Below, piece by piece: positions 15,673 to 24,439 of a stretch of 33,383 nt of DNA. This DNA is from an uncultured Geobacter sp. (GTDB taxonomy: Bacteria; Desulfobacterota; Desulfuromonadia; Geobacterales; DSM-12255), in contig CALMOE010000296.1 of assembly GCA_937871715.1 (NCBI GenBank), forward strand, positions 1 to 33,383. Reading direction: 5' to 3'. How positions within the stretch are numbered: the first letter of the stretch is position 1; each line of letters begins with the position of its first letter. The notes under the pieces are model-generated. The model had not been told where the DNA came from, made no database searches, and saw nothing but the letters and a program-made list of their open reading frames with translations. Position numbers and translations under genes: made by a program.

Positions 15673-17754
15673 ATGATGAACCTGGAGGCCAAGTCCATGG
15701 GGAACGGGCAGGCAAAAAGCAACTCGGACATATACATGGCCCTGGTTCTCATCGGCATCCTCTCCCTGATGATCGTCCCACTGCCGGCGTTCATTCTCGA
15801 CATCTTCCTGGCAACCAACATCACCATCTCCCTCGCCATCTTGCTTGTCTGCCTCTACACCGTGCAGCCGCTGGACTTCTCCGTCTTCCCATCCGCCCTG
15901 CTGGTGACCACGCTCTTCAGGCTGGCGCTCAATATCGCTTCGACCCGCCTCATCCTGCTCCACGGCAGCGAGGGGGTAGAGGCTGCCGGGGTGGTGATCA
16001 AGGCGTTCGGACAGTTCGTCGTCGGTGGAAACTATGTGATCGGCGCCGTCATCTTCCTCATCCTGGTGATCATCAATTTCGTCGTCATTACCAAGGGTGC
16101 CGGACGTGTGGCAGAGGTGGCCGCCAGATTCACTCTGGATGCCATGCCGGGAAAGCAGATGGCAATCGATGCCGACCTCTCCAGCGGTCTTCTCACTGAA
16201 AAGGAGGCCAGGGCACGCCGCCTGAAGATCACCCGCGAGGCCAACTTCTACGGATCCATGGATGGGGCGAGCAAGTTCGTCAGGGGGGATGCCATTGCCG
16301 GTATCCTCATCATGATGGTCAATATCTTCGGTGGATTCATCATCGGGGTCTTCCAGCAGGGTATGTCCATTGAGAGCGCCCTGGCCAACTACACTTTCCT
16401 CACCATCGGCGAGGGGCTTGTGGCCCAGATACCGGCGCTGATCATCTCCACGGCTGCCGGCATCATAGTCACCCGTTCCGCCGATGAGAAGAATTTCGGC
16501 CACGAGGTTACCGGGCAGCTGCTCGCCTATCCCAAGGCATTCTATGTCTGCTCAGGCGTCCTGTTCGCCTTCGGCCTCATCCCGGGGCTCCCCCATTTCC
16601 CCTTCTTCCTCCTCTCCGGAATATCCTATCTCTTGGGGAGGATGTCTCGGGAAAAAGTCGAAACCGACGTGGTCGCCGAGCTCGATGAAATCTCACCCAG
16701 CGAGGAGGGGGATGACCAGATAGGAGCCGTCAAGCCCCTGGAGATCCTGGAGATGGAGCTGGGCTATGGCCTGGTGCCGCTGGTGGATGCCGGGCAAAAG
16801 GGTGACCTGCTGGAGCGAATCCGCTCCATCCGCAAGCAGTATGCCCAGAAGTTGGGGTTCATCGTCCCCCCCATCCATATCCACGACAACCTGCAGCTCT
16901 CCCCCTATGAGTACAACATCTACATCAAGGGGGGGAAGGTGGGTGGTGGCGACATGTCCGGGCAGTTCCTGGCCATGGATGCGGGGGAGTCCTCGGCCAT
17001 GATCGAGGGGGTCAAGACTGTGGAGCCGGTGTTCGGACTCCCGGCAATCTGGATAAGGGAGAGCGAGCGGGAAGAGGCGCAGCGCAGCGGCTACACTGTA
17101 GTGGACAAGGCCACGGTCATGACCACCCATGTGAGCGAGATAATCAAGCGCCACGCCCACGAGCTCATCGGCAGGCAGGAGTTGCAGCATCTGCTGGACA
17201 ACCTGGCATCCGTCTCCCCGCGTGTGGTGGATGACCTGATCCCGGCGGTGCTCAGCCTGGGGACGGTGTTGAAGGTCATCAGGAACCTGCTCAAGGAGAA
17301 CGTCTCCATCCGTGACCTGAGATCGATACTCGAAGCACTGGCTGATTTCGGCACTTACACCAAGGATGCCGAAGCACTTACCGAACTGGTGCGCCAGGAG
17401 CTGGGGCGTTACATCGTGGAGCAGTACAAGGTGAAGGACGACACCCTCTACATCTTCTCCCTGGACAGGGAGGTGGAGGAGGCGGTGGCCGATGCGGTGC
17501 AGATTTCCGAGCATGGCAGTTTCCTCGGCATAGAGCCGGAGGTGGCGCAGCGGCTCATTCACGGCATACGTTCGGTCATGGAGCGCTTCGATCAGGTAAA
17601 CGGCTCTCCAGTCCTGCTCACCACCTCCACCATTCGACGTTTCGTCAAGAAGCTCACCGAGCGATTCATCCCGAATCTGACTGTAATCGCCCATAACGAG
17701 ATTCCGCCGCACATAAAAATCAAATCAATCGGGGTGGTGAACCTATCATGCTAG
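15673..17754 (+). CDS. flhA: Flagellar export gate protein FlhA
   Basis: FlhA is the nonameric export-gate component whose cytoplasmic ring receives substrate-chaperone complexes. The 693-residue protein has about eight membrane helices in residues 20-330. The conserved FHIPEP-family region includes LVTTLFRLALNIASTRLILLHG and GRVAEVAARFTLDAMPGKQMAIDADLSSGLL. The cytoplasmic domain runs from about 345 to the end (GYGLVPLVDAGQKGDLLERI...RQYAQKLGFIVPPIHIHDN). Of two adjacent ATGs, 15673 is chosen because AGGGG lies 7 nt upstream. Its end overlaps the flhF start. Confidence 0.97.
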   Translation: MMNLEAKSMGNGQAKSNSDIYMALVLIGILSLMIVPLPAFILDIFLATNITISLAILLVCLYTVQPLDFSVFPSALLVTTLFRLALNIASTRLILLHGSEGVEAAGVVIKAFGQFVVGGNYVIGAVIFLILVIINFVVITKGAGRVAEVAARFTLDAMPGKQMAIDADLSSGLLTEKEARARRLKITREANFYGSMDGASKFVRGDAIAGILIMMVNIFGGFIIGVFQQGMSIESALANYTFLTIGEGLVAQIPALIISTAAGIIVTRSADEKNFGHEVTGQLLAYPKAFYVCSGVLFAFGLIPGLPHFPFFLLSGISYLLGRMSREKVETDVVAELDEISPSEEGDDQIGAVKPLEILEMELGYGLVPLVDAGQKGDLLERIRSIRKQYAQKLGFIVPPIHIHDNLQLSPYEYNIYIKGGKVGGGDMSGQFLAMDAGESSAMIEGVKTVEPVFGLPAIWIRESEREEAQRSGYTVVDKATVMTTHVSEIIKRHAHELIGRQELQHLLDNLASVSPRVVDDLIPAVLSLGTVLKVIRNLLKENVSIRDLRSILEALADFGTYTKDAEALTELVRQELGRYIVEQYKVKDDTLYIFSLDREVEEAVADAVQISEHGSFLGIEPEVAQRLIHGIRSVMERFDQVNGSPVLLTTSTIRRFVKKLTERFIPNLTVIAHNEIPPHIKIKSIGVVNLSC

Positions 17755-19088
17755 TGAAGACATTTCAGGCAAGGGACATGGCAGCGGCCCTGAGAATGGT
17801 CAAGGCGGAGATGGGTGCGGATGCACTGATACTCTCCTCCAAGGCCGAGCGTCGCAAGGGGATCATGGGGATACTCTCCAAGCCGATGGTTGAGGTGACA
17901 GCCGCCTACGATCCCCGGCCGGCCCAGGGCGCCACCCATCGCGGCAGGCAGGAGGAGGTGGAGCTGAATACCCGCCAGGAGTTCCAGAACTCCATGCTGG
18001 CACCCATTGCCAGGGAGCTGAAGGAGTTGCGTCAGAAGGTGGATACTCTTGCCAAAAGGGATGTGGAGAGCCTGTTGCCGGCAGCGACGCCGGACTACAT
18101 GGCAGATCATGCGGTCAGCTACATCCCCCGAGTGGATCCGGGCAAGATGATCCTGGAGGATGATGTCACCGAGTTCAGTCGCCTCCTGGTGGATGCGATC
18201 GAGGCGAAGCAGAAGGAGCTTGCCACCTCCGCAGCGACTTCAGCCGCTGCGCAGATGGCTGCTGCAGTCGAACTGCCCGATGCATCCACATCTGCAGGCC
18301 AGGCTCCATCCGTGGTCACGGGGATGCTGCGGGATGCGGGTCTTACGGCGGATAGCGTGGAACTGGTCAGCGGCGAGCTCTTGCCGCTGCTGGAGGCGAG
18401 GGGGGATGGGGAGGTCGAAGCCCCCCTGGCTGAGGCGCTGACCCGGCTGGTCAGGTGCAGCGGACCACTCCAGCCCATGAAGGATCGGACGCGAGTCCTG
18501 GCTTTTGTCGGGCCGAGCGGGGTCGGCAAGACGACGGTGCTACTCAAGATGGCTGCAGCCCTGGCAAAGCGGAAAGGGACGTCGATAGCTCTCCTCTCCG
18601 CCGACAGAACGGGTCTCATGGAGAGATATCCGGATGTCAACAGCCTGCAGGGGGTCGCGCTGCAAAAGGTTACCGGCCCGAAAGAGATGCAGGCGGCCAT
18701 TGCCGCCCACGGGGACAAGGGATTCATCCTCGTCGATACGACAGGCATCTGCCACAGGGATGTCGGCAAGCTGAAGGGGCTAAAGTCCCTGCTGGCTTCG
18801 ATCCCCGATGCCGAGGTGCACTTGTGTCTTGCCGCGACGACAAGGGACAGGGAGCTGGGCGAAACGATGGCAGGGTTTGCCATGCTGCCGATCAAGGGGC
18901 TTGTTTTCACCAGGCTTGATGAATGCGCGACCTATGGCTGCGTTGTCAACGCCCACTTGAGCAGCGGGCTACCGCTTACTTATTTCTCCAGAGGAGACAG
19001 GATTGCCGACGGCTTGCACCCTGCCAAGGGGGGGTGGCTGGCTGCACGGATGCTGGAGTGCAGTGCCGCAGTCGGCCAAAACGAATGA
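17748..19088 (+). CDS. flhF: Flagellar biosynthesis GTPase FlhF, with divergent GTPase motifs
   Basis: FlhF is an SRP-type GTPase that sets flagellum position and number, normally controlled by FlhG. The 446 residues have the FlhF N-terminus (VKTFQARDMAAALRMVKAEMGADALILSS), a linker, a helical N domain and a G domain with P-loop GPSGVGKT (255-262). Motif II, usually DTYRIGA, reads SADRTGL, replacing the motif Asp by Ser if aligned through R287/G289. Motif III, usually DTAGR, reads DTTGI (330-334). TRLDE (388-392) resembles the usual TKxDE guanine-specificity motif. The ATG overlaps the flhA stop. fliA follows after 38 bp, with no flhG in between. Confidence 0.93.
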   Translation: MLVKTFQARDMAAALRMVKAEMGADALILSSKAERRKGIMGILSKPMVEVTAAYDPRPAQGATHRGRQEEVELNTRQEFQNSMLAPIARELKELRQKVDTLAKRDVESLLPAATPDYMADHAVSYIPRVDPGKMILEDDVTEFSRLLVDAIEAKQKELATSAATSAAAQMAAAVELPDASTSAGQAPSVVTGMLRDAGLTADSVELVSGELLPLLEARGDGEVEAPLAEALTRLVRCSGPLQPMKDRTRVLAFVGPSGVGKTTVLLKMAAALAKRKGTSIALLSADRTGLMERYPDVNSLQGVALQKVTGPKEMQAAIAAHGDKGFILVDTTGICHRDVGKLKGLKSLLASIPDAEVHLCLAATTRDRELGETMAGFAMLPIKGLVFTRLDECATYGCVVNAHLSSGLPLTYFSRGDRIADGLHPAKGGWLAARMLECSAAVGQNE

Positions 19089-19126
19089 ATGGGCGGCCCG
19101 GTGCATTGTAACGTTTTGGAGTTCTT

Positions 19127-19870
19127 ATGAACGGTTTTGTGAAAATTTATGAACGCGAGGCCCAGCGGGGCTTGGTGGGGGACAGGGATGAGCTTGTCCT
19201 TTCCCATCTCCCCCTGGTCAGATTCCTGGTGGGTAGGATGGCAAACCAGCTGCCATCCCATGTGGATCAGGACGAACTGGTGAGTGCCGCCTGCCTGGGA
19301 CTGATCCAGGCTGCACGTCGATTCGACCCCGCTCGCGGGGTAAAGTTCAAGACATTTGCCGAACAGCACATCAAGGGGACCATCATTGATGAACTGCGCG
19401 CTCAGGACAGGCTTTCAAGGCCGTTGCGGGGCAAGTTCAAGCGACTGGAGAGCGAGTTTGCCGTCCTTGAGCAGAAGCTTGGCAGGACACCGAACGGCGA
19501 GGAGGTGGCCGCTGCCATGGAGATCCCGATTGAGGAGTATCACCAGCTCCTCAAGGAGGTCCACTGCTTCACCTTCACCAGCCTGGACGACAACTGTGGC
19601 GACAATGAGGGGAGCCTGCTCGACATAATCGAGGACAAGGGGGTGGGAACCCCTCAGGAGCAGATGATCTCCCGGGAGATGCTCGATGGGCTTGCCGCGG
19701 CGATTGAGGCATTGCCAGAGAAGGAGCGGCTGGTGATAACCCTCTATTACTATGAAGAGCTGACACTGAAGGAGATCGGCGAAGTGATGAACCTTACCGA
19801 GTCGCGCATCTCCCAGTTGAACAGCCAGGCGATCATCCATCTGCGAGCCATCATGAAATCCCATGTCTAG
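19127..19870 (+). CDS. fliA: RNA polymerase sigma factor FliA (sigma-28)
   Basis: FliA directs transcription of late flagellar, motor and chemotaxis genes. The 247-residue protein has the region-2 core ELVSAACLGLIQAARRFDPARGVKFKTFAEQHIKGTIIDELRAQDRLSR, region 3 (LEQKLGRTPNGEEVAAAMEI) and region 4 with the helix-turn-helix LTLKEIGEVMNLTESRISQLNSQAIIHLR. ATG 19127 is preceded by TTGGAG. Candidate target promoters with TAAA-N15-GCCGA-like sequence occur in this window before cheW, flbD and the flagellin. Its anti-sigma factor FlgM is encoded at 24429. Confidence 0.96.
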   Translation: MNGFVKIYEREAQRGLVGDRDELVLSHLPLVRFLVGRMANQLPSHVDQDELVSAACLGLIQAARRFDPARGVKFKTFAEQHIKGTIIDELRAQDRLSRPLRGKFKRLESEFAVLEQKLGRTPNGEEVAAAMEIPIEEYHQLLKEVHCFTFTSLDDNCGDNEGSLLDIIEDKGVGTPQEQMISREMLDGLAAAIEALPEKERLVITLYYYEELTLKEIGEVMNLTESRISQLNSQAIIHLRAIMKSHV

Positions 19871-19889
19871 GTAATGAAAGGAAAAGGCA

Positions 19890-20624
19890 ATGGACAGCGG
19901 CATGTATGCGGCACTGGCAGGCAGTATAGCTTCGATGAAGCGTCTCGACATCATATCCAACAACCTGGCGAACTCGGCTACCCACGGATTCAAGAGGGAT
20001 AATGTCAGTTTCGAGGCCCTTCTGGCCGACAGCATGGCAGGCAGCGGAGACACGGGGCTATCCCGGGCGGTTCAGGTTTCGGCTGAGCGGAGTGCGGTGG
20101 ATTTTTCCCAGGGGGGGATAATCCAGACCGGCAACAGCCTGGATTTTGCCATCAAGGGTGACGGCTTCTTCGTTGTCCGCACCCCCCAGGGGGTGGCCTA
20201 TACCCGGCAGGGGAGTTTTCACCTTGGCGAGAACGGCAGGCTGATTAGCGGCGACGGATACGAAGTGCAGGGTGGTGGTGGGGGGATAACCCTGCCGGCA
20301 GGGAGCGTTGCGGTGGATGAAAGGGGGCGGATCTCCGTGGACGGGAGGGAGGTCGCTACCCTGGATATCGTCGATTTCCCCAAGCCCTATCTCCTGGAGA
20401 AGGTCGGCTCCAATCTGCTTGCCTCGGCGGATCAGGAGCAGCCACCATTCGCTGCAACAGGCAGCAGCGTGCAGCAGGGTGCGCTTGAAGGATCAAATGT
20501 AAATGCCGTCAAGGAGATGGCGGCGATGATAGAGAATTCCAGGTTTTTCGAGGCCTGCGAAAAGATAGTGCGTAGTTATGACGAGATTAAGGGGAAAGCG
20601 GTCAATGAACTGGGGAGGCTTTGA
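19890..20624 (+). CDS. flgF: Flagellar proximal rod protein FlgF
   Basis: FlgF is a proximal rod component. The 244-residue protein has the axial N-terminus MYAALAGSIASMKRLDIISNNLANSATHGFKRD, the mid motif LDFAIKGDGFFVVRTPQGVAYTRQGSF and the C-terminal helix VNAVKEMAAMIENSRFFEACEKIVRSYDEI. The order fliA-flgF-flgG and its divergence from the FlgG consensus favour FlgF. The start at 19890 has AAAGGAAAAGG before it; an ATG four codons later is possible. A hairpin-forming dyad (ATGCCTCG at 20624-20631, CGAGGCAT at 20660-20667) lies in the gap to flgG. Confidence 0.93.
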   Translation: MDSGMYAALAGSIASMKRLDIISNNLANSATHGFKRDNVSFEALLADSMAGSGDTGLSRAVQVSAERSAVDFSQGGIIQTGNSLDFAIKGDGFFVVRTPQGVAYTRQGSFHLGENGRLISGDGYEVQGGGGGITLPAGSVAVDERGRISVDGREVATLDIVDFPKPYLLEKVGSNLLASADQEQPPFAATGSSVQQGALEGSNVNAVKEMAAMIENSRFFEACEKIVRSYDEIKGKAVNELGRL

Positions 20625-20690
20625 TGCCTCGATAGGGTGATGACGAAAATCGTTCATGCCGAGGCATGACAGCTGTAAAGGGGGTAGGTG

Positions 20691-21479
20691 ATGATCAGGG
20701 CACTATGGACTGCAGCGTCTGGTATGCAGAGCCAGCAACTAAACATTGATGTGGTCGCCAACAATCTGGCTAACTCCAATACCACGGGGTTCAAGAAGAG
20801 CAGGGCCGATTTCCAGGACCTCCTCTACCAGAATCAGAAGACCACCGGCGCAGCCTCATCCAACTCAACCCAGATAGCCGCCGGAATACAGGTCGGACTC
20901 GGCTCCAGGGCTGTAGGGGTAAACAAGGTCTTTTCCACCGGCACCATGACACAGACGGGTGGCGAGCTGGATATGGCGATCGAGGGGGACGGTTTTTTCC
21001 AGGTCCAGCTCCCTGACGGCTCGACGGCCTACACCAGGGCCGGCTCTTTCAAGAAGGACAGCCAGGGGAGGATTGTCACCGCCGATGGCTACCCCATGCT
21101 CCCCGAAGTAGTCCTGCCGAGCAATACCACCAAGGTTACCATCGGCAGCGATGGTACCGTTTCGGTTCAGCAGGCGGGCCAGAGCACATCCACCACTGTG
21201 GGGAGCATTCAGTTGGCCGGTTTTACGAACCCTGCGGGGCTGTCCAGCATGGGGCGCAATCTCTACCAACCCACCGAATCGTCGGGCACCGCCAATGCCG
21301 GTGCAGCCGGGCAGAACGGGCTCGGCATCATCAGCCAGGGGACCCTGGAGATGAGCAATGTAAGTGTGATGGAGGAGATGGTCAGCATGATAGTCAGCCA
21401 GAGAGCATACGAGATCAACTCGAAGGTAGTGCAGGCCGCCGATGAGATGCTGCAGCAGGCCAACAACCTGAGGAGATAG
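20691..21479 (+). CDS. flgG: Flagellar distal rod protein FlgG
   Basis: FlgG builds the distal rod that crosses the peptidoglycan and outer membrane. With ATG 20691 it has 262 residues, the canonical length, starting MIRALWTAASGMQSQQLNIDVVANNLANSNTTGFKKSRADFQDLLYQ. The segment after LLYQ (about 47-70, rich in Thr/Ser/Ala) corresponds to the FlgG-specific insertion that makes the rod straight. Also present are LDMAIEGDGFFQVQLPDG and the C-terminal MVSMIVSQRAYEINSKVVQAADEMLQQANNLRR. GGGGTAGGTG precedes the ATG; a GTG one codon earlier is also in frame. Confidence 0.97.
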   Translation: MIRALWTAASGMQSQQLNIDVVANNLANSNTTGFKKSRADFQDLLYQNQKTTGAASSNSTQIAAGIQVGLGSRAVGVNKVFSTGTMTQTGGELDMAIEGDGFFQVQLPDGSTAYTRAGSFKKDSQGRIVTADGYPMLPEVVLPSNTTKVTIGSDGTVSVQQAGQSTSTTVGSIQLAGFTNPAGLSSMGRNLYQPTESSGTANAGAAGQNGLGIISQGTLEMSNVSVMEEMVSMIVSQRAYEINSKVVQAADEMLQQANNLRR

Positions 21480-21483
21480 CGAC

Positions 21484-22236
21484 ATGGTGAACCTTGCTGC
21501 TAGGGTGGGGGTGATGCTGTTACGCCGCATTTTGCCGCTTCTCCTGCTCTTATTTGTGCAGATGCCCCAGGCCGGCGCCGCTCCGATTGCCGGGAAAACC
21601 GTGGTTTCCGAGGCGGAGGTCAAGGGTTATCTCGCCGAATATCTTCAGGGTAGACCTGCCCTCCGGGGTGCGGAACTGCACATCAAGTCCATGGACTACA
21701 AAGGGGAGATGATCCTCCCGGCGGGGAGGGTGGACTTCGAGGCAATCGCCCCTCGTCAGTGGGAGGGGTGGGGTCCCGCTTCCATTGCTCTTATCGTCCG
21801 GGTGAACGGCCGTCTTGAGCGGAACATCAGCATAAGGGTGGATGTGGAGGCATTCGTGGAGATGGTTGTCTCCCTTCGCCCATTTGAGCGGGGGGAGATA
21901 ATCAGCGGCGGGGATGTGGCCCTGGAGAAGAGGGATCTGGCGAAGGTAAGCGGCCGGATCTGCCGCAACCTGGACGATGTGCTGGGGAAGAGGGTCAGGA
22001 CCGGCATCAGCGGCAACTCCCCGGTCAGAAGCGATTACCTGGAGAAAGTCCCTCTGGTCAAGCCCGGGCAGATGGTGACCATAGTAATCGAGAACCAGAA
22101 TCTGCGTATCACCGCCAGGGGGAAGGCCAAGAACTCCGGGGCCGAGGGGGATACCGTCCTGGTGCAGCAGTTGGGCGCGCAGCGCGAGATTCATGCCAGT
22201 GTGGTGGATGCCGGCACCGTGAGAGTGGAGTTCTAG
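21484..22236 (+). CDS. flgA: P-ring assembly chaperone FlgA
   Basis: FlgA is a periplasmic chaperone needed to build the P-ring from FlgI. The 250-residue protein has a signal peptide (RRILPLLLLLFVQMPQAGAAP; cleavage near residue 33), an N-terminal FlgA region and a SAF domain from about 125 (SLRPFERGEIISGGDVALEKRDLAK). It ends with QMVTIVIENQNLRITARGKAKNSGAEGDTVLVQ...GTVRVEF, the conserved ending. The ATG at 21484 lies 4 bp after flgG; an internal ATG at 21514 would still leave a signal peptide. Confidence 0.93.
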   Translation: MVNLAARVGVMLLRRILPLLLLLFVQMPQAGAAPIAGKTVVSEAEVKGYLAEYLQGRPALRGAELHIKSMDYKGEMILPAGRVDFEAIAPRQWEGWGPASIALIVRVNGRLERNISIRVDVEAFVEMVVSLRPFERGEIISGGDVALEKRDLAKVSGRICRNLDDVLGKRVRTGISGNSPVRSDYLEKVPLVKPGQMVTIVIENQNLRITARGKAKNSGAEGDTVLVQQLGAQREIHASVVDAGTVRVEF

Positions 22237-22245
22237 GGGGGCTAG

Positions 22246-22917
22246 GTGAAAAAGTCGTTATTAGCGATTATTCTTATGCTGACTGCCTGTGCCCATCCCG
22301 TGGTTGAGGGGGGGAGGGTGGCCCATGTCGCAGAGCCGCCGGCGCCACGACCGAACTATGCGGCAGGGTCGCTATGGCAGAGCTCCTCAGTCGGCATGAC
22401 TGAGGATTTCAAGGCCAGGCGCCTGGGGGATACCCTGACGATCCTCATCTCAGAAGTGGCCAGCGCAAGCAAGGAGGCGACCACCGGAACCTCCAGGAAA
22501 TCTTCCCATTCAGCCGGGATCCCCAACCTGCTTGGGCTTGAAACCAGCACGACCGGCATAAAGAACTGGATGGATCTGAGCAGGCTGATCAGCGCGGCCA
22601 ATGAATCCAAGTTTGACGGCAACGGTTCCACTTCGCGGAAGGACAATCTCAGCGCCACCATTACCGCAAGGGTTGTGGATATCCTTGCCAACGGCAACCT
22701 GGTCATAGAGGGGCGACGCAACGTGCGGGTTAACAGCGAGGATCAGGTCATAGTCCTCAAGGGGATGGTGAGGCAGCGTGACATCTCCCCAGACAACACG
22801 GTCAACTCCGGCATGATAGCCGATGCCAGAATCGTCTATTCGGGTAACGGCGTCATAAGCGACAGGCAGAATCCGGGTTGGCTGGCAAATATGATCGATA
22901 CTGTCTGGCCATTCTGA
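22246..22917 (+). CDS. flgH: Flagellar L-ring lipoprotein FlgH
   Basis: FlgH forms the outer-membrane L-ring bushing, so the cell has an outer membrane. The 223-residue protein starts at GTG 22246 with GGGGGGCTAG upstream. It has a lipoprotein signal with lipobox LTAC (C15), and then SLWQ, DFKARRLGDTLTILISE, and the C-terminal region SATITARVVDILANGNLVIEGRRNVRVNSEDQVIVLKGMVR and VYSGNGVISDRQNPGWLANMID. All are typical of FlgH. It sits between flgA and flgI as usual. Confidence 0.96.
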   Translation: MKKSLLAIILMLTACAHPVVEGGRVAHVAEPPAPRPNYAAGSLWQSSSVGMTEDFKARRLGDTLTILISEVASASKEATTGTSRKSSHSAGIPNLLGLETSTTGIKNWMDLSRLISAANESKFDGNGSTSRKDNLSATITARVVDILANGNLVIEGRRNVRVNSEDQVIVLKGMVRQRDISPDNTVNSGMIADARIVYSGNGVISDRQNPGWLANMIDTVWPF

Positions 22918-22928
22918 CGGTGGTTACC

Positions 22929-24026
22929 ATGAAAACAATTATCCTAATCTTCCTCTGCATGATTTTGCTGGCTCCCTGCCCCGTCGAGGCTGTGCGCATC
23001 AAGGATATAGCCAGTTACGACGGTGTGCGGGAGAACCAGCTCATCGGCTACGGCATAGTGGTCGGGTTGAATGCCACCGGAGACAGCGACCAGACCAAGT
23101 TCCCGGTGCAGTCCATGGTGAATGTCCTGGAACGTATGGGTGTAACGGTTAACCGTTCGGATATAACCGTCAAGAATGCGGCTGCGGTCATGGTTACCGC
23201 GACCCTGCCTGCATTCGCCAAGCAGGGGAGCAGGCTAGATGTGCTGGTCTCCTCCATGGGGGATGCCAAAAGCATAGCTGGCGGGACCCTGTTGATGACC
23301 CCCCTGCGCGGTGCCGACAATCAGGTCTACGCAGTGGCCCAGGGGGGGGTGCTGACCAACTCCTTCTCCTATGGGGGGCAGGCTGGCTCGGCAATGAAGA
23401 ATCATCCGACAGCGGGAAGGATACTGGGTGGAGCCCTGGTCGAGCGGGAGATCCCCTTTGACCTCAGCGGCAGGGTGGAGCTGAAACTCAACCTGCACGA
23501 TCCGGACTTCACAACCGCTTCGCGCATGGCGGCGACGATCAACGGCAAATTCGGCAGAGCCGTTGCCGCGTGCAATGATCCAGGCGCCGTGCTGCTGGCT
23601 CTCCCCGCCGATTACCAGGGGAAGATGGTGCAGTTTCTCGCCGAGCTGGAAGGGCTTGAGGTCCAGCCGGACAGCGTGGCGAGGGTAGTGCTGAACGAGC
23701 GGACCGGGACGATTGTCATGGGGGATAATGTCCGCATCTCCACCGTAGCCATCTCCCATGGGAACCTCTCCCTCTTCATCAAGGAGACCCCCAAGGTCTC
23801 CCAGCCCCAGCCGCTCAGCAGCGGCGGTGAGACCAAGGTGGTGCCACGGACCTCCATGCAGGTCAAGGAGGATAGTGGCGGCCTCACCCTCCTGCGCGAG
23901 GGGGCGAGCATAGGCGAAGTGGTGCGCGCCCTTAATACCCTAGGGGTAACGCCCCGGGACCTGATCGGCATCATGCAGGCGATAAAGGCGGCCGGGGCCT
24001 TGCAAGCCGAAGTGACAGTCATCTAA
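22929..24026 (+). CDS. flgI: Flagellar P-ring protein FlgI
   Basis: FlgI forms the periplasmic P-ring around the rod. ATG 22929 gives 365 residues with a signal peptide (MKTIILIFLCMILLAPCPVEA). The mature protein starts VRIKDIASYDGVRENQLIGYGIVVGLNATGD, with SIAGGTLLMTPLRGADNQVYAVAQG and a C-terminal VVRALNTLGVTPRDLIGIMQAIKAAGALQAE. The frame is open back to 22878 inside flgH, but that adds residues before the signal peptide. An eight-G run (23342-23349) encodes part of AQGGVLTN. Confidence 0.97.
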   Translation: MKTIILIFLCMILLAPCPVEAVRIKDIASYDGVRENQLIGYGIVVGLNATGDSDQTKFPVQSMVNVLERMGVTVNRSDITVKNAAAVMVTATLPAFAKQGSRLDVLVSSMGDAKSIAGGTLLMTPLRGADNQVYAVAQGGVLTNSFSYGGQAGSAMKNHPTAGRILGGALVEREIPFDLSGRVELKLNLHDPDFTTASRMAATINGKFGRAVAACNDPGAVLLALPADYQGKMVQFLAELEGLEVQPDSVARVVLNERTGTIVMGDNVRISTVAISHGNLSLFIKETPKVSQPQPLSSGGETKVVPRTSMQVKEDSGGLTLLREGASIGEVVRALNTLGVTPRDLIGIMQAIKAAGALQAEVTVI

Positions 24027-24043
24027 CCGCTTACGGGGGGATT

Positions 24044-24439
24044 ATGGGAATAAATCCTTTGGCAATGGACATCGGCCCAATTAATGATAAAAAAAATGGA
24101 CATATTGCTAAAGTTCTGCCGGGCTCCGCCGATAATAGGGTTGACAGTACGAGAAAGGGGGCCAGCGAATTTGCAACCCTGTATGTGGGGATGATGCTCA
24201 AGGCCATGCGTGGCGAGGGGAAGGGGGACACCCTGACGGGTGGCGGGAGGAGCGAGGAGACCTACCGTTCCCTGCTTGACCAGGAGTACGCCAGGATCAT
24301 TGCCCAGAGCGGAGGCACGGGGCTGACCACCGCCATTGAAAAAGAGCTGCTGCGCCTCGATGACTGTCGGCAAGAAAACTCAGCCGGGTCCCGGATGGAG
24401 CCGGCGACTGAAAGGAAGTGGAATTATCATGAAGATTGA
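24044..24439 (+). CDS. flgJ: Rod-binding protein FlgJ (N-terminal domain only)
   Basis: FlgJ scaffolds rod assembly. This 131-residue form has only the rod-binding domain (about 38-98: GASEFATLYVGMMLKAMRGEGK, GGGRSEETYRSLLDQEYARIIAQSGGTGL). It lacks the C-terminal muramidase domain found in enteric FlgJ. The peptidoglycan-cutting role is probably taken by the SLT enzyme at 14636. The last 11 bases overlap the flgM start. Confidence 0.92.
   Translation: MGINPLAMDIGPINDKKNGHIAKVLPGSADNRVDSTRKGASEFATLYVGMMLKAMRGEGKGDTLTGGGRSEETYRSLLDQEYARIIAQSGGTGLTTAIEKELLRLDDCRQENSAGSRMEPATERKWNYHED

Noticed and set aside
16693-17712. Minus-strand ORF of 339 codons
   Set aside because: Antisense shadow of flhA with no recognisable motif or ribosome site.
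24330-24375. Weak sigma-28-like sequence (TGAA-N15-CTCGATGA) inside flgJ before flgM
   Set aside because: The -35 half matches poorly and it lies in coding sequence; too weak to report.
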